Shown here one piece after another: positions 26,376 to 36,329 of a stretch of 64,000 nt of DNA. This DNA is from Zhongshania aliphaticivorans. Its GTDB lineage: Bacteria; Pseudomonadota; Gammaproteobacteria; Pseudomonadales; Spongiibacteraceae. Location of the stretch: contig NZ_CACSIJ010000001.1 in the NCBI RefSeq assembly GCF_902705855.1, positions 1 through 64,000 on the forward strand, written 5' to 3'. The notes under the pieces are model-generated. The model was not told where the DNA came from. It saw only the letters and a program-made list of their open reading frames with translations, and did not search any database. Numbering within the stretch: position 1 is the stretch's first letter; each line of letters starts with the position of its first letter. Both the position numbers and the translations under genes were made by a program.

Positions 26376-28387
26376 AACAGCGATTGCTTGTCAGTATCAT
26401 TATTATTTTAGCCGTGATTTTAAGCTATTTTAGCTATGTCTATCGTTCATCTACCAATGCCTTCACTCAGCAAATGAGTGATGCAAAGGAATATCGCACG
26501 GACGATTATCGCATCGCCATTGCATTCGAAGATGGCGTTCCCGCAGTGGGTAACAACACGGCCATTTTGCAATTGCGAGACGCCAAGGGAAATGCTGTTT
26601 CGGAGGCTAAAATTCGCGGGCAGGCAGAGATGGCCGCAATGGGCAGCATGCCATCAATGCGGGCTCCCGTGATATTTAATGAGATTTCCCCAGGCTTTTA
26701 CACTGCCGAATTCGACCTCGCTATGCGCGGTGAATGGCCATTAAAATTACAGATCAGCAAAGACAATACGTCAGCCGATCTCAGTTTTGATATGGCGACT
26801 GGACGCTCAAGCCTCACAATCAGTGGCGGCGGAGTATCAATGGCTAGTGAAATGCCCGTCAACGACAACCAAGCCACATTTCCCTCTACGCCAGGTGTCG
26901 ACCTTAGTTCAAATAAGCAAGGTTTCTATACCGTTGGCAAATACCTTATCAAAGTGGCGTTATTAGAAAATGCCAAACTCCGCCAAGGTGATAATCCGCT
27001 GATCATTACTGTGCAGGACAGCCAGAATAATGCGCTGAACAATATTGATATTCGCCTGCTAGTCACGCAGTCGATGACAAACCCCGGTGCCGAGGACACT
27101 CCAGCGCAAGACAATGCCGCCCTTGTGACGTTACTGCCAAGTACGGATGGCCGTTACCGCGGCACTATTGTCCTGCCACAAGCAGGGGATTACGACTTTG
27201 CTATCGACGTATCCAGTGAATTACTGGGCCACGGTGATTTAATTCTGACCGGTCAAACTGGCAGCAGTGAGTTACATGCTGCAACAGCAACACCTGCGGG
27301 AATTTCGCATTACACCTGTTCAATGCACACCTCAGTTCGCGCGGCCGCCCCGGGATCTTGCCCTATCTGCGGCATGGATTTAGTGCCGGTCAGCAAACAA
27401 CAAACGCAGTCTGGAGTCATTAGTATTGATGCTCGCAGACGACAATTAATCGGCGTAAAAACGGCGACAGCAGAATATCGAGAGCTCAGTAAATCGATCA
27501 CGGCTGTGGGACGTATTGCCTACGACCAACACAGTGCTAGCGAAATAAATTTGAAATTCGATACCTGGATTGGTGAGTTAAAAGCGGATTTTATTGGTGC
27601 CCGTGTCGAGCGTGGCCAAGTACTGTTTACGGTTTACAGTCCAGAACTGCTATCAGCACAACAAGAATATTTAGAAACTCGAGGTCGATTAGCAAGTCGT
27701 GGATCAGACGACAGCTTGCTAAAGGCCGCCCGCTCCCGCTTAAGTCTATGGAATATTTCAAGTGCTGACATACGCGCACTAGAACAGCGCGGTAGGCCAA
27801 TCGAGTTTCTGCCAATTTACGCCGAGAAAAATGGCGTCGTGGTGAATAAATCCATCGTGAGTGGCAGTTATGCAAAAGCGGGCAGTACGCTGCTGCAATT
27901 GGCTGATCTCTCGACTGTTTGGGTTGAGGCGGAGGTCTATGAAGCGGATTTGTCGTTACTGGAAAAGGGGATGTCTGCGACTGTTAACATGCGAAACCTC
28001 AGTGAGCGAGAGTACCCCGCAAAAATCGATTACATTTACCCAAGCGTCAACCCCCTCACCCGCACCACTCGCATTCGTTTAGTTCTCGACAACAGCGATG
28101 GCGAGCTCAGGCCGGATATGTACGCTCAGGTTCACTTCAACAAGGAATTAGGTAAACGCCTTTGGGTACCCGAAGAGGGAGTCATGATTGCGGGAGAAAC
28201 TCGTGTTGTCTTTGTGGATTTAGGTAGCGAGGGGAAAATAAAACCCGTTTTAGTCAACACTGGCCAAAGAACAAAAGGCTGGATAGAAATTACAGAGGGC
28301 TTATCCGGCGGTGAACAGGTAATCACGTCTGGTAATTTCTTAATTGCCGCCGAAGCGAAACTGAAAACGGGGATTGCGCAATGGTAA
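26372..28387 (+). CDS. cusB: CusB-type periplasmic adaptor with FixH-like and heavy-metal-binding domains
   Basis: A 671-residue membrane-fusion protein, longer than usual. One N-terminal membrane anchor (about 5-25) is followed by two FixH-like beta domains (about 45-150 and 185-300), then a heavy-metal-binding domain HYTCSMHTSV...CPICGMDLVPV (about 312-338) whose Cys, His and Met residues should hold Cu(I) or Ag(I). The lipoyl/barrel-sandwich and beta-barrel regions follow (about 350-640; AEKNGVVVNKSIVSGSYAKAG is the lipoyl half-motif). It links inner-membrane CusA to the outer-membrane channel. The FixH-like extension suggests extra metal handling in the periplasm. It overlaps cusA by 7 nt. 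Confidence 0.85.
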   Translation: MKQRLLVSIIIILAVILSYFSYVYRSSTNAFTQQMSDAKEYRTDDYRIAIAFEDGVPAVGNNTAILQLRDAKGNAVSEAKIRGQAEMAAMGSMPSMRAPVIFNEISPGFYTAEFDLAMRGEWPLKLQISKDNTSADLSFDMATGRSSLTISGGGVSMASEMPVNDNQATFPSTPGVDLSSNKQGFYTVGKYLIKVALLENAKLRQGDNPLIITVQDSQNNALNNIDIRLLVTQSMTNPGAEDTPAQDNAALVTLLPSTDGRYRGTIVLPQAGDYDFAIDVSSELLGHGDLILTGQTGSSELHAATATPAGISHYTCSMHTSVRAAAPGSCPICGMDLVPVSKQQTQSGVISIDARRRQLIGVKTATAEYRELSKSITAVGRIAYDQHSASEINLKFDTWIGELKADFIGARVERGQVLFTVYSPELLSAQQEYLETRGRLASRGSDDSLLKAARSRLSLWNISSADIRALEQRGRPIEFLPIYAEKNGVVVNKSIVSGSYAKAGSTLLQLADLSTVWVEAEVYEADLSLLEKGMSATVNMRNLSEREYPAKIDYIYPSVNPLTRTTRIRLVLDNSDGELRPDMYAQVHFNKELGKRLWVPEEGVMIAGETRVVFVDLGSEGKIKPVLVNTGQRTKGWIEITEGLSGGEQVITSGNFLIAAEAKLKTGIAQW

Positions 28388-31300
28388 ACCCCCAAAGTAA
28401 GCATCCGCAGGGTTTTCTTGCGTCGCTAATTAGCTTTTGTGCCCGTAACTGGCTACTCACAATACTGCTGTGTGTGGGAGCATCACTCTGGGGTTGGCGC
28501 TCTCTCATGGCCGCGCCGCTCGACGCCATTCCCGATATGTCAGACACCCAAGTCATTGTTTTTACCGACTGGCCGGGGCGCAGTCCCGATTTAATGGAAG
28601 ATCAAATCACCTACCCGTTAAGCACTACCCTACTCGCAGCACCTGAAGTGAAATTTGTGCGTGGCCAAAGCTTTATGGGGCTGTCGTTTGTCTACGTCAT
28701 CTTTGAAGATGGCACCGATATTTATTGGGCGCGTTCGCGCGTATTGGAGTACCTCAATAGTGCCAGTGCCGATTTGCCAGACGGCGTTACCCCGACCTTA
28801 GGGCCGGATGCGACTGGGGTTGGCTGGGTCTATCAATATGCCCTTAGTGACAAAACGGGGAACACTAGCCTCTCGGAATTGCGCAGTCTGCAAGACTTCA
28901 ATTTACGCTATGCGTTGGAGGCAGTACAAGGTGTTGCGGAAGTGGCATCCGTTGGCGGATATGAAAAAGAATATCAGGTTAATATCGACCCTGACCGTTT
29001 GGCCGCCTATAACATTCCGCTACAAAACGTCGCCGCTGCACTACGACGCTCAAATAATGATGTGGGTGGCAGGGTTCTGGAGATTTCAGGCCACGAACAT
29101 TTTATTCGCGGTAGAGGCTACATCACCTCAACGGCAGATCTAGAAGGCGTCGTTCTTAGCACTACCGGCGATGGTATTCCTGTAAAGGTGTCTGACATTG
29201 CGACCGTGTCACTAGGACCCGCAATGCAGCGCGGCAGTGCCGAGCTTAATGGCGAAGGCTTAGCCGTCGGCGGCATCGTGGTCATGCGCTTTGGCGAAAA
29301 TGCCTTAGACGTCATAAATCGAGTTAAAGCTCGCTTGGATGAGGTTAAGACATCTTTGCCTGATGGAGTTGAAATTATCCCCGTGTATGACCGCTCCGGC
29401 CTGATTGAACGGTCTATCGATACCTTAAGCCGAACCCTGAGTGAAGAGATCCTCATAGTCTCGCTCGTTATTATTGTATTTTTGCTGCATCTGCGTTCGG
29501 CGCTAGTCGCTATCATCACCCTGCCTATCGCCATATTATTAGCGTTTATTCCTATGTATTACCAAGGATTAACTGCCAATATCATGTCACTCGGCGGAAT
29601 TGCGGTTGCCATTGGCGCGATGGTCGATGCGGCGATCGCCATTGTAGAAAACATACACCGCCGTCTCGCGCTGTGGCGAGAGCAAACTGATAGCTCGCAG
29701 AACCGCACAGACGTCATTATTGCCGCGATGCAAGAAGTGGGGCCATCCATTTTCTTCGCATTATTAATTATTGCCGTGTCATTTTTGCCGGTGTTTGCCC
29801 TTGAAGGCAGTGAAGGACGGCTTTTTAAACCCTTGGCTTACACCAAAACCTACTCCATGTTTTTTGCAGCCCTGCTGTCCGTTACTCTGATACCCGCTCT
29901 AGCAGTTTTACTTATTCGCGGGCGTATTCGCGGCGAACACAGTTGGTTAAATCGCAGTTTGATTGCGCTATATGCGCCCGTGGTACGCTGGGTGGTAGAT
30001 AGGCGCTGGCTGGTAGTGGGTGTCAGTGTTCTTGTGCTGCTGTCCGCGATCATCCCCTTCCGTGGACTTGGCAGTGAATTTATGCCGCCATTGAATGAGG
30101 GTAGTATTTTGTATATGCCCACAGCCCTACCCGGAATGTCGATCAGTGAAGCTCAAAAGACGCTCCACACAATGAACCGGGAACTAATGACCTTCCCGGA
30201 AGTAAAAACGGTGTTTGGAAAAGTGGGGCGTTCAACGAGTGCTACTGACTCCGCACCACTATCGATGATTGAAACCAATATCACCCTCAAGCCGAAAAGC
30301 GAATGGCGCGAAGGAATGGATTGGGATAGCTTAATCGCCGAGATGGATCAAAAGCTACGCTTCCCCGGCATGCCCAATATTTGGTGGATGCCCATTCAGA
30401 CACGCACACAAATGCTCGCTACCGGGATTCGCTCGGCATTGGGCATAAAAGTGTTTGGACCGGATCTAGCGACAATTGAAAGCACCGCAACCGCGATCGA
30501 GCGTGCACTTCAAAGTGATAGCCGCACCACCGACCTTACGCGCAGCGCATTTGCCGAGCGCACCACAGGCGGCTACTTCTTAGACTTTGATATTGACCGA
30601 GACGCTGCGTCGAGGTACGGATTAAATGTTGCTGATATTCAAGATGTTATTGAGATGGCCATCGGCGGTACGGTAGTCTCCCAGACAGTTGAAGGACGTG
30701 AGCGATACAATATTTTAATGCGTTATAACCGTGACTATCGCGACTCGATAACTGCCTTAGAGCGTACTTACATCACTACCAGCCATGGCAGCCAAATCCC
30801 GATAAGCCAAGTTGCGACGCTACAATATCTCAAGGGTCCACCAATGATCCGCAACGAAGACGGCCAGTTAGTTGGCTTTGTTTTTGTCGACGTTGCCGAC
30901 AATATCGGTATTCCGGACTACGTCGCGCTAGCCAAAAAAGTTGTTGCTGAAAAAGTCGACATTCCCTCTGGTTATCGTCTCGCCTGGGCTGGGCAGTTCG
31001 AAAATTATGAGCGTGCAAAATCGCGCTTAGAAATTTTAGTGCCGGTGACCCTAGGGCTGATTTTTATGATGCTGTACTTTCACCGGAAATCGCTAATCGA
31101 AACACTGATTGTCATGCTTGCACTGCCCTTTTCTCTGGTTGGTAGCTTGTGGTTTTTGTGGATGCTCGAGTACAAGATATCAGTAGCCGTGGCCGTGGGC
31201 ATGATTGCCGTGGCCGGTTTAGCGGTCGAGCTTGGTCTACTGATGATGCTTTACTTAGACATATCTTGGCGACAACGTCGCGATGACGGTCAACTCAACT

Positions 31301-31566
31301 CCTTTAATGACCTTACTGAGGCAGTAGTCGACGGTGCAGCCAAGCGGCTACGCCCCAAACTAATGACCGGGCTCGCATTACTCATGGGCTTAGTACCGAT
31401 CATGCTCAGTAATGGTAGTGGCGCTGATCTAATGAAACGGGTCGCCGCACCGATGCTGGGCGGGGTTGCGACCTCGCTCATTATGGTTTTAGTGGTGTTT
31501 CCGGCATTGTTCGTGATCTGGAAGCAACGCTCTAAAAATGTAGCACCGGCAATCAAATCCTCATAA
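28381..31566 (+). CDS. cusA: CusA-type copper/silver RND efflux pump
   Basis: A 1061-residue inner-membrane proton antiporter of the heavy-metal RND family. Twelve membrane spans are visible in the usual pattern. TM4 reads GGIAVAIGAMVDAAIAIVEN, the Cus-type form with one Asp and one Glu instead of the Czc-type DFG-DG-E set. The start of the protein (PLDAIPDMSDTQVIVFTDWPGRSPDLMEDQ) and the periplasmic segment WWMPIQTRTQMLATGIRSALGIKV, with Met residues of the copper relay, match CusA. It is the last gene of a three-gene operon ending at a terminator at 31585. Confidence 0.9.
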   Translation: MVNPQSKHPQGFLASLISFCARNWLLTILLCVGASLWGWRSLMAAPLDAIPDMSDTQVIVFTDWPGRSPDLMEDQITYPLSTTLLAAPEVKFVRGQSFMGLSFVYVIFEDGTDIYWARSRVLEYLNSASADLPDGVTPTLGPDATGVGWVYQYALSDKTGNTSLSELRSLQDFNLRYALEAVQGVAEVASVGGYEKEYQVNIDPDRLAAYNIPLQNVAAALRRSNNDVGGRVLEISGHEHFIRGRGYITSTADLEGVVLSTTGDGIPVKVSDIATVSLGPAMQRGSAELNGEGLAVGGIVVMRFGENALDVINRVKARLDEVKTSLPDGVEIIPVYDRSGLIERSIDTLSRTLSEEILIVSLVIIVFLLHLRSALVAIITLPIAILLAFIPMYYQGLTANIMSLGGIAVAIGAMVDAAIAIVENIHRRLALWREQTDSSQNRTDVIIAAMQEVGPSIFFALLIIAVSFLPVFALEGSEGRLFKPLAYTKTYSMFFAALLSVTLIPALAVLLIRGRIRGEHSWLNRSLIALYAPVVRWVVDRRWLVVGVSVLVLLSAIIPFRGLGSEFMPPLNEGSILYMPTALPGMSISEAQKTLHTMNRELMTFPEVKTVFGKVGRSTSATDSAPLSMIETNITLKPKSEWREGMDWDSLIAEMDQKLRFPGMPNIWWMPIQTRTQMLATGIRSALGIKVFGPDLATIESTATAIERALQSDSRTTDLTRSAFAERTTGGYFLDFDIDRDAASRYGLNVADIQDVIEMAIGGTVVSQTVEGRERYNILMRYNRDYRDSITALERTYITTSHGSQIPISQVATLQYLKGPPMIRNEDGQLVGFVFVDVADNIGIPDYVALAKKVVAEKVDIPSGYRLAWAGQFENYERAKSRLEILVPVTLGLIFMMLYFHRKSLIETLIVMLALPFSLVGSLWFLWMLEYKISVAVAVGMIAVAGLAVELGLLMMLYLDISWRQRRDDGQLNSFNDLTEAVVDGAAKRLRPKLMTGLALLMGLVPIMLSNGSGADLMKRVAAPMLGGVATSLIMVLVVFPALFVIWKQRSKNVAPAIKSS

Positions 31567-31584
31567 AACTACTGCTTAGCGATG

Positions 31585-31616
31585 GCCGGGTAGCTAAGGC
31601 TACCCGGCATTATTAT
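31585..31616 (+). terminator. Rho-independent terminator of the cus operon
   Basis: The stem GCCGGGTAGC (31585-31594) pairs perfectly with GCTACCCGGC (31599-31608) around a TAAG loop, and ATTATTAT follows. It lies 19 bp after the cusA stop codon. The rest of the gap to 31872 is AT-rich and presumably carries the promoter of the AraC-type gene; I see no clear operator in it. Confidence 0.75.
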
Positions 31617-31872
31617 AAATTCGCAGCAAGTCTCCCTCCGAAATATCGCGTCGTATTACAATGGAGCCTAGGTGAATCTCAATTTACAGTCGGCGAGCGT
31701 AATTGAATTGGGGGGAGTTTCAAATTTTCAGGTTTGCTGATCCATTAGAATTTTTCTGGAAAAGGCGCATGCTAGCGTTTAGATATATTAAGGCTCACAT
31801 CTCCTTAACGACTTTATATTAGATGGCAAAGCGAAATAGTTGATCCAAGATAGTCCCTGAGGACTCGAGAAA

Positions 31873-32628
31873 ATGCATCAAAATCAATTATTATCACAGC
31901 CTTGGCTAGGGTCGGCGGCCATAACTGCAGGCATGGGGGTATTTCTTGGCGCCTCGGGCGATAACAAACCTCACCGGCATTGGGCTCATCAAATCGCTAT
32001 TGGTCTAGAAGGACCAGTAGCGCTGCTATCTGACAAAACACGATATTTCGAACGCGGGCTATGGATACCTGCAGGTACCGCTCATCAACTAGAAATCGCA
32101 CATGTATTATGCATCTATATCGACCCAACACATGATTTTTGTAAAACACTGCTACCGCAGATAGCCGTAGAGGAATGGTCTATATCCTTGCTGAATGAAG
32201 AAATTTCATCCGCGTATGTAACGTGCTTTGCCAAAGTAAAAAACCTCCACAGAGCGTTGATTAGCTTCGACAAACAATGTCGCTGTCAATTCAGTGACAC
32301 TCCAGACGAGCGATTGGATGTCATTTTGGCAGCACTTAAAGATGATATTAGTAGCGGCAACAATACTACGCAGAAAACCTTATCGAGTTTGGTACATCTC
32401 TCACCCAGCAGGTTCTCTCATTGGTTTACAGAGCAAACAGGCATGCCATTACGCAGTTACAGGAAGTGGCTTAAACTGCTGGTCGGATTTGAACTATCGC
32501 GGCGAATGCCTCTCATCGATGCAGCACTTTTATCTGGTTTTTCTGATCAGGCCCACTTCTGCCGTGCGGTAACACAGGCCTTCGGCGTTAGCGCTACAAC
32601 CATTAAGCAACTGCTGCTACAAAAATAG
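31873..32628 (+). CDS. AraC-family transcriptional regulator
   Basis: A 251-residue regulator. The N-terminal half looks like a cupin ligand-binding domain (HRHWAHQIAIGLEGPVAL, then WIPAGTAHQLEI, both with His residues that could bind metal or ligand). The C-terminal 100 residues are an AraC DNA-binding domain with two helix-turn-helix units: LSSLVHLSPSRFSHWFTEQTG followed by RSYRKWLKLL, then DAALLSGFSDQAHFCRAVTQAFG. It stands just before the membrane hydroxylase gene on the same strand (71 bp apart) and probably controls it or the convergent TonB receptor. The ligand is unknown. Confidence 0.8.
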   Translation: MHQNQLLSQPWLGSAAITAGMGVFLGASGDNKPHRHWAHQIAIGLEGPVALLSDKTRYFERGLWIPAGTAHQLEIAHVLCIYIDPTHDFCKTLLPQIAVEEWSISLLNEEISSAYVTCFAKVKNLHRALISFDKQCRCQFSDTPDERLDVILAALKDDISSGNNTTQKTLSSLVHLSPSRFSHWFTEQTGMPLRSYRKWLKLLVGFELSRRMPLIDAALLSGFSDQAHFCRAVTQAFGVSATTIKQLLLQK

Positions 32629-32699
32629 CTTTTTCGTTCAATGTGCCTCCATTAAAAAATGACAAACTAAGCACTCTGTAGCCTTGGAAGTTTTTGCAT

Positions 32700-33557
32700 A
32701 TGAAAAGCACATTGGAAATGTTTGTCAAAGTCCTGTACTTGCCTTTCTTTCTGATCGTAGGAAATGGCATCGCTATTTATATGGCAGAACAAGATTATTC
32801 AAAATTAGCCTTGGCGGCATGGGTCGGCTTACTCATCGCGGTGTCGTTCTTAATTGAACAATGGATGCCATTCAGTCCCGAATTCAACAAGCCTCAAGCA
32901 GACTCGGGGCGTGATGTTATTCATGCTTTAGTCAATGAATCACTGAGTATTGTCGGCGTACTAAGTATCCCAATCATTGCTAGTTTTATCCCATTTAATT
33001 CAATTTGGCCCTCCTACGCACCGCTGTGGTTGCAAGTGTTGTTGGCGGTGATCATCGCCGATATAGGCATTACACTGGCACATTACGCCAGTCATAGGTA
33101 CAGCGCGCTGTGGCAGCTACATGCAGTACATCATAGTGTGAAACGTATGTATGGGTTTAACGGTCTTATGAAACACCCCTTCCATCAAACCATTGAAACC
33201 CTTGCAGGTACTGCCCCACTACTCTTGATGGGCGCTCCACAAGAAGTCTTACTGCTGCTGGTTGTTGCGGTGGTTATTCAGCTGTTACTGCAACATTCCA
33301 ATGTTGCCTATTTCGCAGGGCCGCTCAGATCTGTTCTAGCTATCAATCAAGTTCATCGCTTCCACCACCTGAATACGGCAAAAGAAGGCGATGTCAACTT
33401 CGGTCTATTCACAACGTTAACGGATCATCTCTTAGGCACTGCGTACTATGACAAAGAGAGAGTTATCCGTTCAGAAGATCTGGGCATCGGAACCGCGCCG
33501 GATTATCCCGTAGCTTATATTCCACAAATGCTAGCACCGTTCAAGCGCCTTCACTGA
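32700..33557 (+). CDS. Sterol desaturase / fatty acid hydroxylase superfamily membrane protein
   Basis: A 285-residue membrane protein with the di-iron histidine clusters of the superfamily: HYASHR (about 126-131), HAVHHS (about 139-144) and HRFHHL (about 219-224), between hydrophobic spans. It should hydroxylate or desaturate a lipid, with the active site facing the cytoplasm. ATG at 32700 has GGAAG 9-10 nt upstream, better than the TTG two codons earlier. It follows the AraC gene and converges on the TonB receptor gene. Its place in a metal island may mean lipid remodelling under metal stress or iron chemistry; that is inference. Confidence 0.8.
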   Translation: MKSTLEMFVKVLYLPFFLIVGNGIAIYMAEQDYSKLALAAWVGLLIAVSFLIEQWMPFSPEFNKPQADSGRDVIHALVNESLSIVGVLSIPIIASFIPFNSIWPSYAPLWLQVLLAVIIADIGITLAHYASHRYSALWQLHAVHHSVKRMYGFNGLMKHPFHQTIETLAGTAPLLLMGAPQEVLLLLVVAVVIQLLLQHSNVAYFAGPLRSVLAINQVHRFHHLNTAKEGDVNFGLFTTLTDHLLGTAYYDKERVIRSEDLGIGTAPDYPVAYIPQMLAPFKRLH

Positions 33558-33687
33558 ACCGCCGTCCCGCAGTAATTATCTCACGGCATTGCTAAATATA
33601 TAGCTACTAACCCTTATTACAGTACCAAGCATCTGCGGACTTTTCAGATGCAGGTTATTACTCGGGAGTTATTATCGGAGGCTGATA

Positions 33688-35862
33688 TTAAAAATCGTAC
33701 TGGATGCCAACTAGTGTGGTGCGCGGTCGATTTGGACGGGCGCCGTCAGGATTACGTGAGACTATTCGCTGCTGGTCAAAGATGTTTTCAGTTTTCAGAA
33801 ATACTTCAACATCCTGCGAGAGTTGGTAACGACTGATGAAGTCCATCACGAATAGTTCTTCAGTCTCTTCATAAGAGTCACCAGTCCGATTACAGCCAGC
33901 AACAGAACACATTTCATCAATGTATTTGGCTACGATGTAATTATTCCAACCGCTTTGGTGCTCGAAGCCCGCACGCAAACTAAAAACCCGGCCAGGAACA
34001 TCTTTTCGCTTGTCACCTGATTCAAAGCCAGAAACGGCGTTGTCTTTGGTGATTTCGGCCTTGGTGTAGGTGAATGCAGCGTCCAGTGGAATCTGAAAAG
34101 CACCGATTGCAGCTTCTGCGCTTACTTGTAGTTCAAGACCTGACACCGCCGACTCGCCAAGGGCGAAAGAACCAGAAGTATCACCATTGCTGCATGGCGC
34201 AGCCACTGAGCAGTTTTCAGTGGTATCGGTAATGTCACTGTAAAATGCTATTGTTTCGACAAATATATGGTCGTTATTAAAGCGAACACCCGCCTCCCAG
34301 TTTTTACTTTCCTCCGGATCTTGTGATACTTTGGCACCACCACCTAGCGGCGAAAAACCCTTGTGAACACCGGCTAGCAATTGTATTTGGTCGTTCACGT
34401 CGAAGCTAAATGATACCCCGGGCAACCAAATAGCCGTGTCGTTTTGGCGATTTTTATCAGTGGCAAACGTGGTGCGAGCGGTATCAGAATATTCTAGCCT
34501 GCTACTTTCAATATCTTCGTATCGCAGGGCCAAATTAATATTTAACGCGTCGCTTACTTGCCAGGAATCGGTTAACCAAAAACTAAGGGCGTCGGCTTCT
34601 TCCTCTCGGTTGTTACTACCCGAAACGTGTCCAGTATCACTGCTGCGAGATTGGAATACTAAGTCACCGTTTGATTCTTGCTTGTAGGTGTCTACTACTT
34701 GAAAACGATCCATTTCGTCGTGGTGACGCCTTAACCCTACAGCGAACTGATGAGCGCCCGCTTCGATATCAAAATTAAGCTGAACACCTTCCGAAATATA
34801 CTTCCGATTGTTGTTCGTATAGTTCAGACCATCTTTTTCTGCGCTACCATCTAATATGGCTTGCTCAAGCGCTCCGCCCTCATTAGCAGCTCGAACGATA
34901 TCTCCGCCGCCACTTAACTTAAACCAATTCCTAGCAAAGTCATTTCTATATACCGTTGCGGTGGACGTCACGGTATCAGACCACTTAAAAACGTGGCTTA
35001 GGTTGAGCGCTTGATGATCATTATCCATTTCATCAATACTGCTTAAGCCATACCGTCGATTAGGATCTTCATTGAAGTCCTTATCACTTAGTCCAAGATA
35101 GGTCTCGTTGGAAATTTCATCCGAAGATTGTAATTTCAACAAGACACTCTGACGCTCACCGCTCCAACCGAGCTTAAACACATAATCAGAAATATCATAT
35201 CCTGGGTTCTGACTACTGCGGTCGATATCCTTAAAGCCCTCTCCATTACGCTGAACGGTTTCGAGCAAAAAGCGCCAATCGCCTGTCTGGCCACCAAAAT
35301 AGGCATGTATATCTGAAGAACCGCGTTGATCGACGGTGACTAACACTGATCCACTCATTTCCTCAGGGATCGGTGTAGATAACATATTTACAATGCCCCC
35401 AGTTGTTTGGGGCCCGTGACGTAACAAGGGGGCGCCCTTCAGTACTTCAAACAGCGACATACGAAGCGCCGTTGGGAAATAATAGGCTTCTGGGTTTGAA
35501 TACGGCGCAGGCGCTATCAGCACACCGTCTTCCATCAAGGTAATTTTACCACTGCGCTCACTGGTCGCACCGCGAATGCCAATATTTGGACGAAGACCTA
35601 AGCCGTCTTCTTCAAGGATATAAATACCGGGAACAGTTTTAAGTGCTTGGTTAATATCTGTGGTGACTTCTGTTCGCAGCTGTTCTGAGCTTATAACAGC
35701 ACCTGAGCCAGGTAGACTTCGTGCTCCTTCAACACTGCCAATGACAAGCATTTTTTCTATACTAGCGATATCTGCGAATGCCGGAACTACGGGCGACAAC
35801 ACGATACACGTATACAATAGCGACTTCTTCACACCCAACCCCATTCTGTTAATGTTATTCAT
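33688..35862 (-). CDS. TonB-dependent outer membrane receptor
   Basis: A 724-residue outer membrane receptor. A signal peptide (to about PAFA, residue 30) is followed by a plug domain with LPGSGAVISSEQLR, NQALKTVPGIYILEEDGLGLRPNIGIRG and GPQTTGGIVNMLSTP, then a 22-strand barrel ending in aromatic TTLVGIQYDF, the usual C-terminal signal. FecA-like and catecholate-siderophore receptors are the closest type by plug sequence. A barrel loop has paired Cys residues (NCSVAAPCSN) and a second CSVAGCNRTG. A Fur box immediately upstream predicts iron-repressed expression, so the substrate is probably a ferric chelate, though copper or zinc chelates cannot be excluded. Confidence 0.85.
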   Translation of the reverse strand: MNNINRMGLGVKKSLLYTCIVLSPVVPAFADIASIEKMLVIGSVEGARSLPGSGAVISSEQLRTEVTTDINQALKTVPGIYILEEDGLGLRPNIGIRGATSERSGKITLMEDGVLIAPAPYSNPEAYYFPTALRMSLFEVLKGAPLLRHGPQTTGGIVNMLSTPIPEEMSGSVLVTVDQRGSSDIHAYFGGQTGDWRFLLETVQRNGEGFKDIDRSSQNPGYDISDYVFKLGWSGERQSVLLKLQSSDEISNETYLGLSDKDFNEDPNRRYGLSSIDEMDNDHQALNLSHVFKWSDTVTSTATVYRNDFARNWFKLSGGGDIVRAANEGGALEQAILDGSAEKDGLNYTNNNRKYISEGVQLNFDIEAGAHQFAVGLRRHHDEMDRFQVVDTYKQESNGDLVFQSRSSDTGHVSGSNNREEEADALSFWLTDSWQVSDALNINLALRYEDIESSRLEYSDTARTTFATDKNRQNDTAIWLPGVSFSFDVNDQIQLLAGVHKGFSPLGGGAKVSQDPEESKNWEAGVRFNNDHIFVETIAFYSDITDTTENCSVAAPCSNGDTSGSFALGESAVSGLELQVSAEAAIGAFQIPLDAAFTYTKAEITKDNAVSGFESGDKRKDVPGRVFSLRAGFEHQSGWNNYIVAKYIDEMCSVAGCNRTGDSYEETEELFVMDFISRYQLSQDVEVFLKTENIFDQQRIVSRNPDGARPNRPRTTLVGIQYDF

Positions 35863-35872
35863 TTACGAATCG

Positions 35873-35892
35873 TAATGATAATGATTATCATA
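35873..35892. promoter_or_regulatory. Fur box upstream of the TonB receptor gene
   Basis: The sequence TAATGATAATGATTATCATA closely matches the classic 19-bp Fur consensus of interlocked GATAAT/ATTATC hexamers. It ends 11 bp upstream of the receptor ATG, so Fur binding would block transcription or translation initiation. This predicts repression by Fe(II)-Fur. Confidence 0.85.
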
Positions 35893-36329
35893 ATTCAGAT
35901 CAATAAGGGGCGCGAGCTTGTGCATCTTTATCTCGGCGAATACAGCGAAACAGGCACGTATGATGAATTTGATCGCAATTGAGGATTAAGCGATTTTAGG
36001 GAGGTAAACGAGAATGGCGCCGCTACGGCCCTAAAATGAATTTTGTAGCACTAATGCCTCGGCTTGCGCGTTTTTAGTGGCGGCCTGTAGCTATATGCCG
36101 AGCACTCTGGAACAGCCAGGGGGCATATTCCACCACCTCAAACTTCAGTCGTGCGGATCATTAACGGTGCCACTGACTATGCGAATGGTTAGGGCATGAC
36201 ATTCGCTGAAACGCCGACCCGCAGTACTTATCTGTATTATGTGCATCTGTAATATGAACAGTAAAGAAGAGTTATGGGAAGCTACCCATTGTTTTTTTAG
36301 GAGCTTCCACACACGGATAATCGACACAC
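35893..36329. other. Intergenic region, no gene recognised
   Basis: This 437-bp stretch lies between the Fur box and the end of the sensor kinase gene. It contains only short frames without ribosome sites or family matches. A weak stem (GGAAGCT paired with AGCTTCC, near 36279-36310) with an internal A/T-run could end transcription of the kinase gene. I see nothing else in it. Confidence 0.4.
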
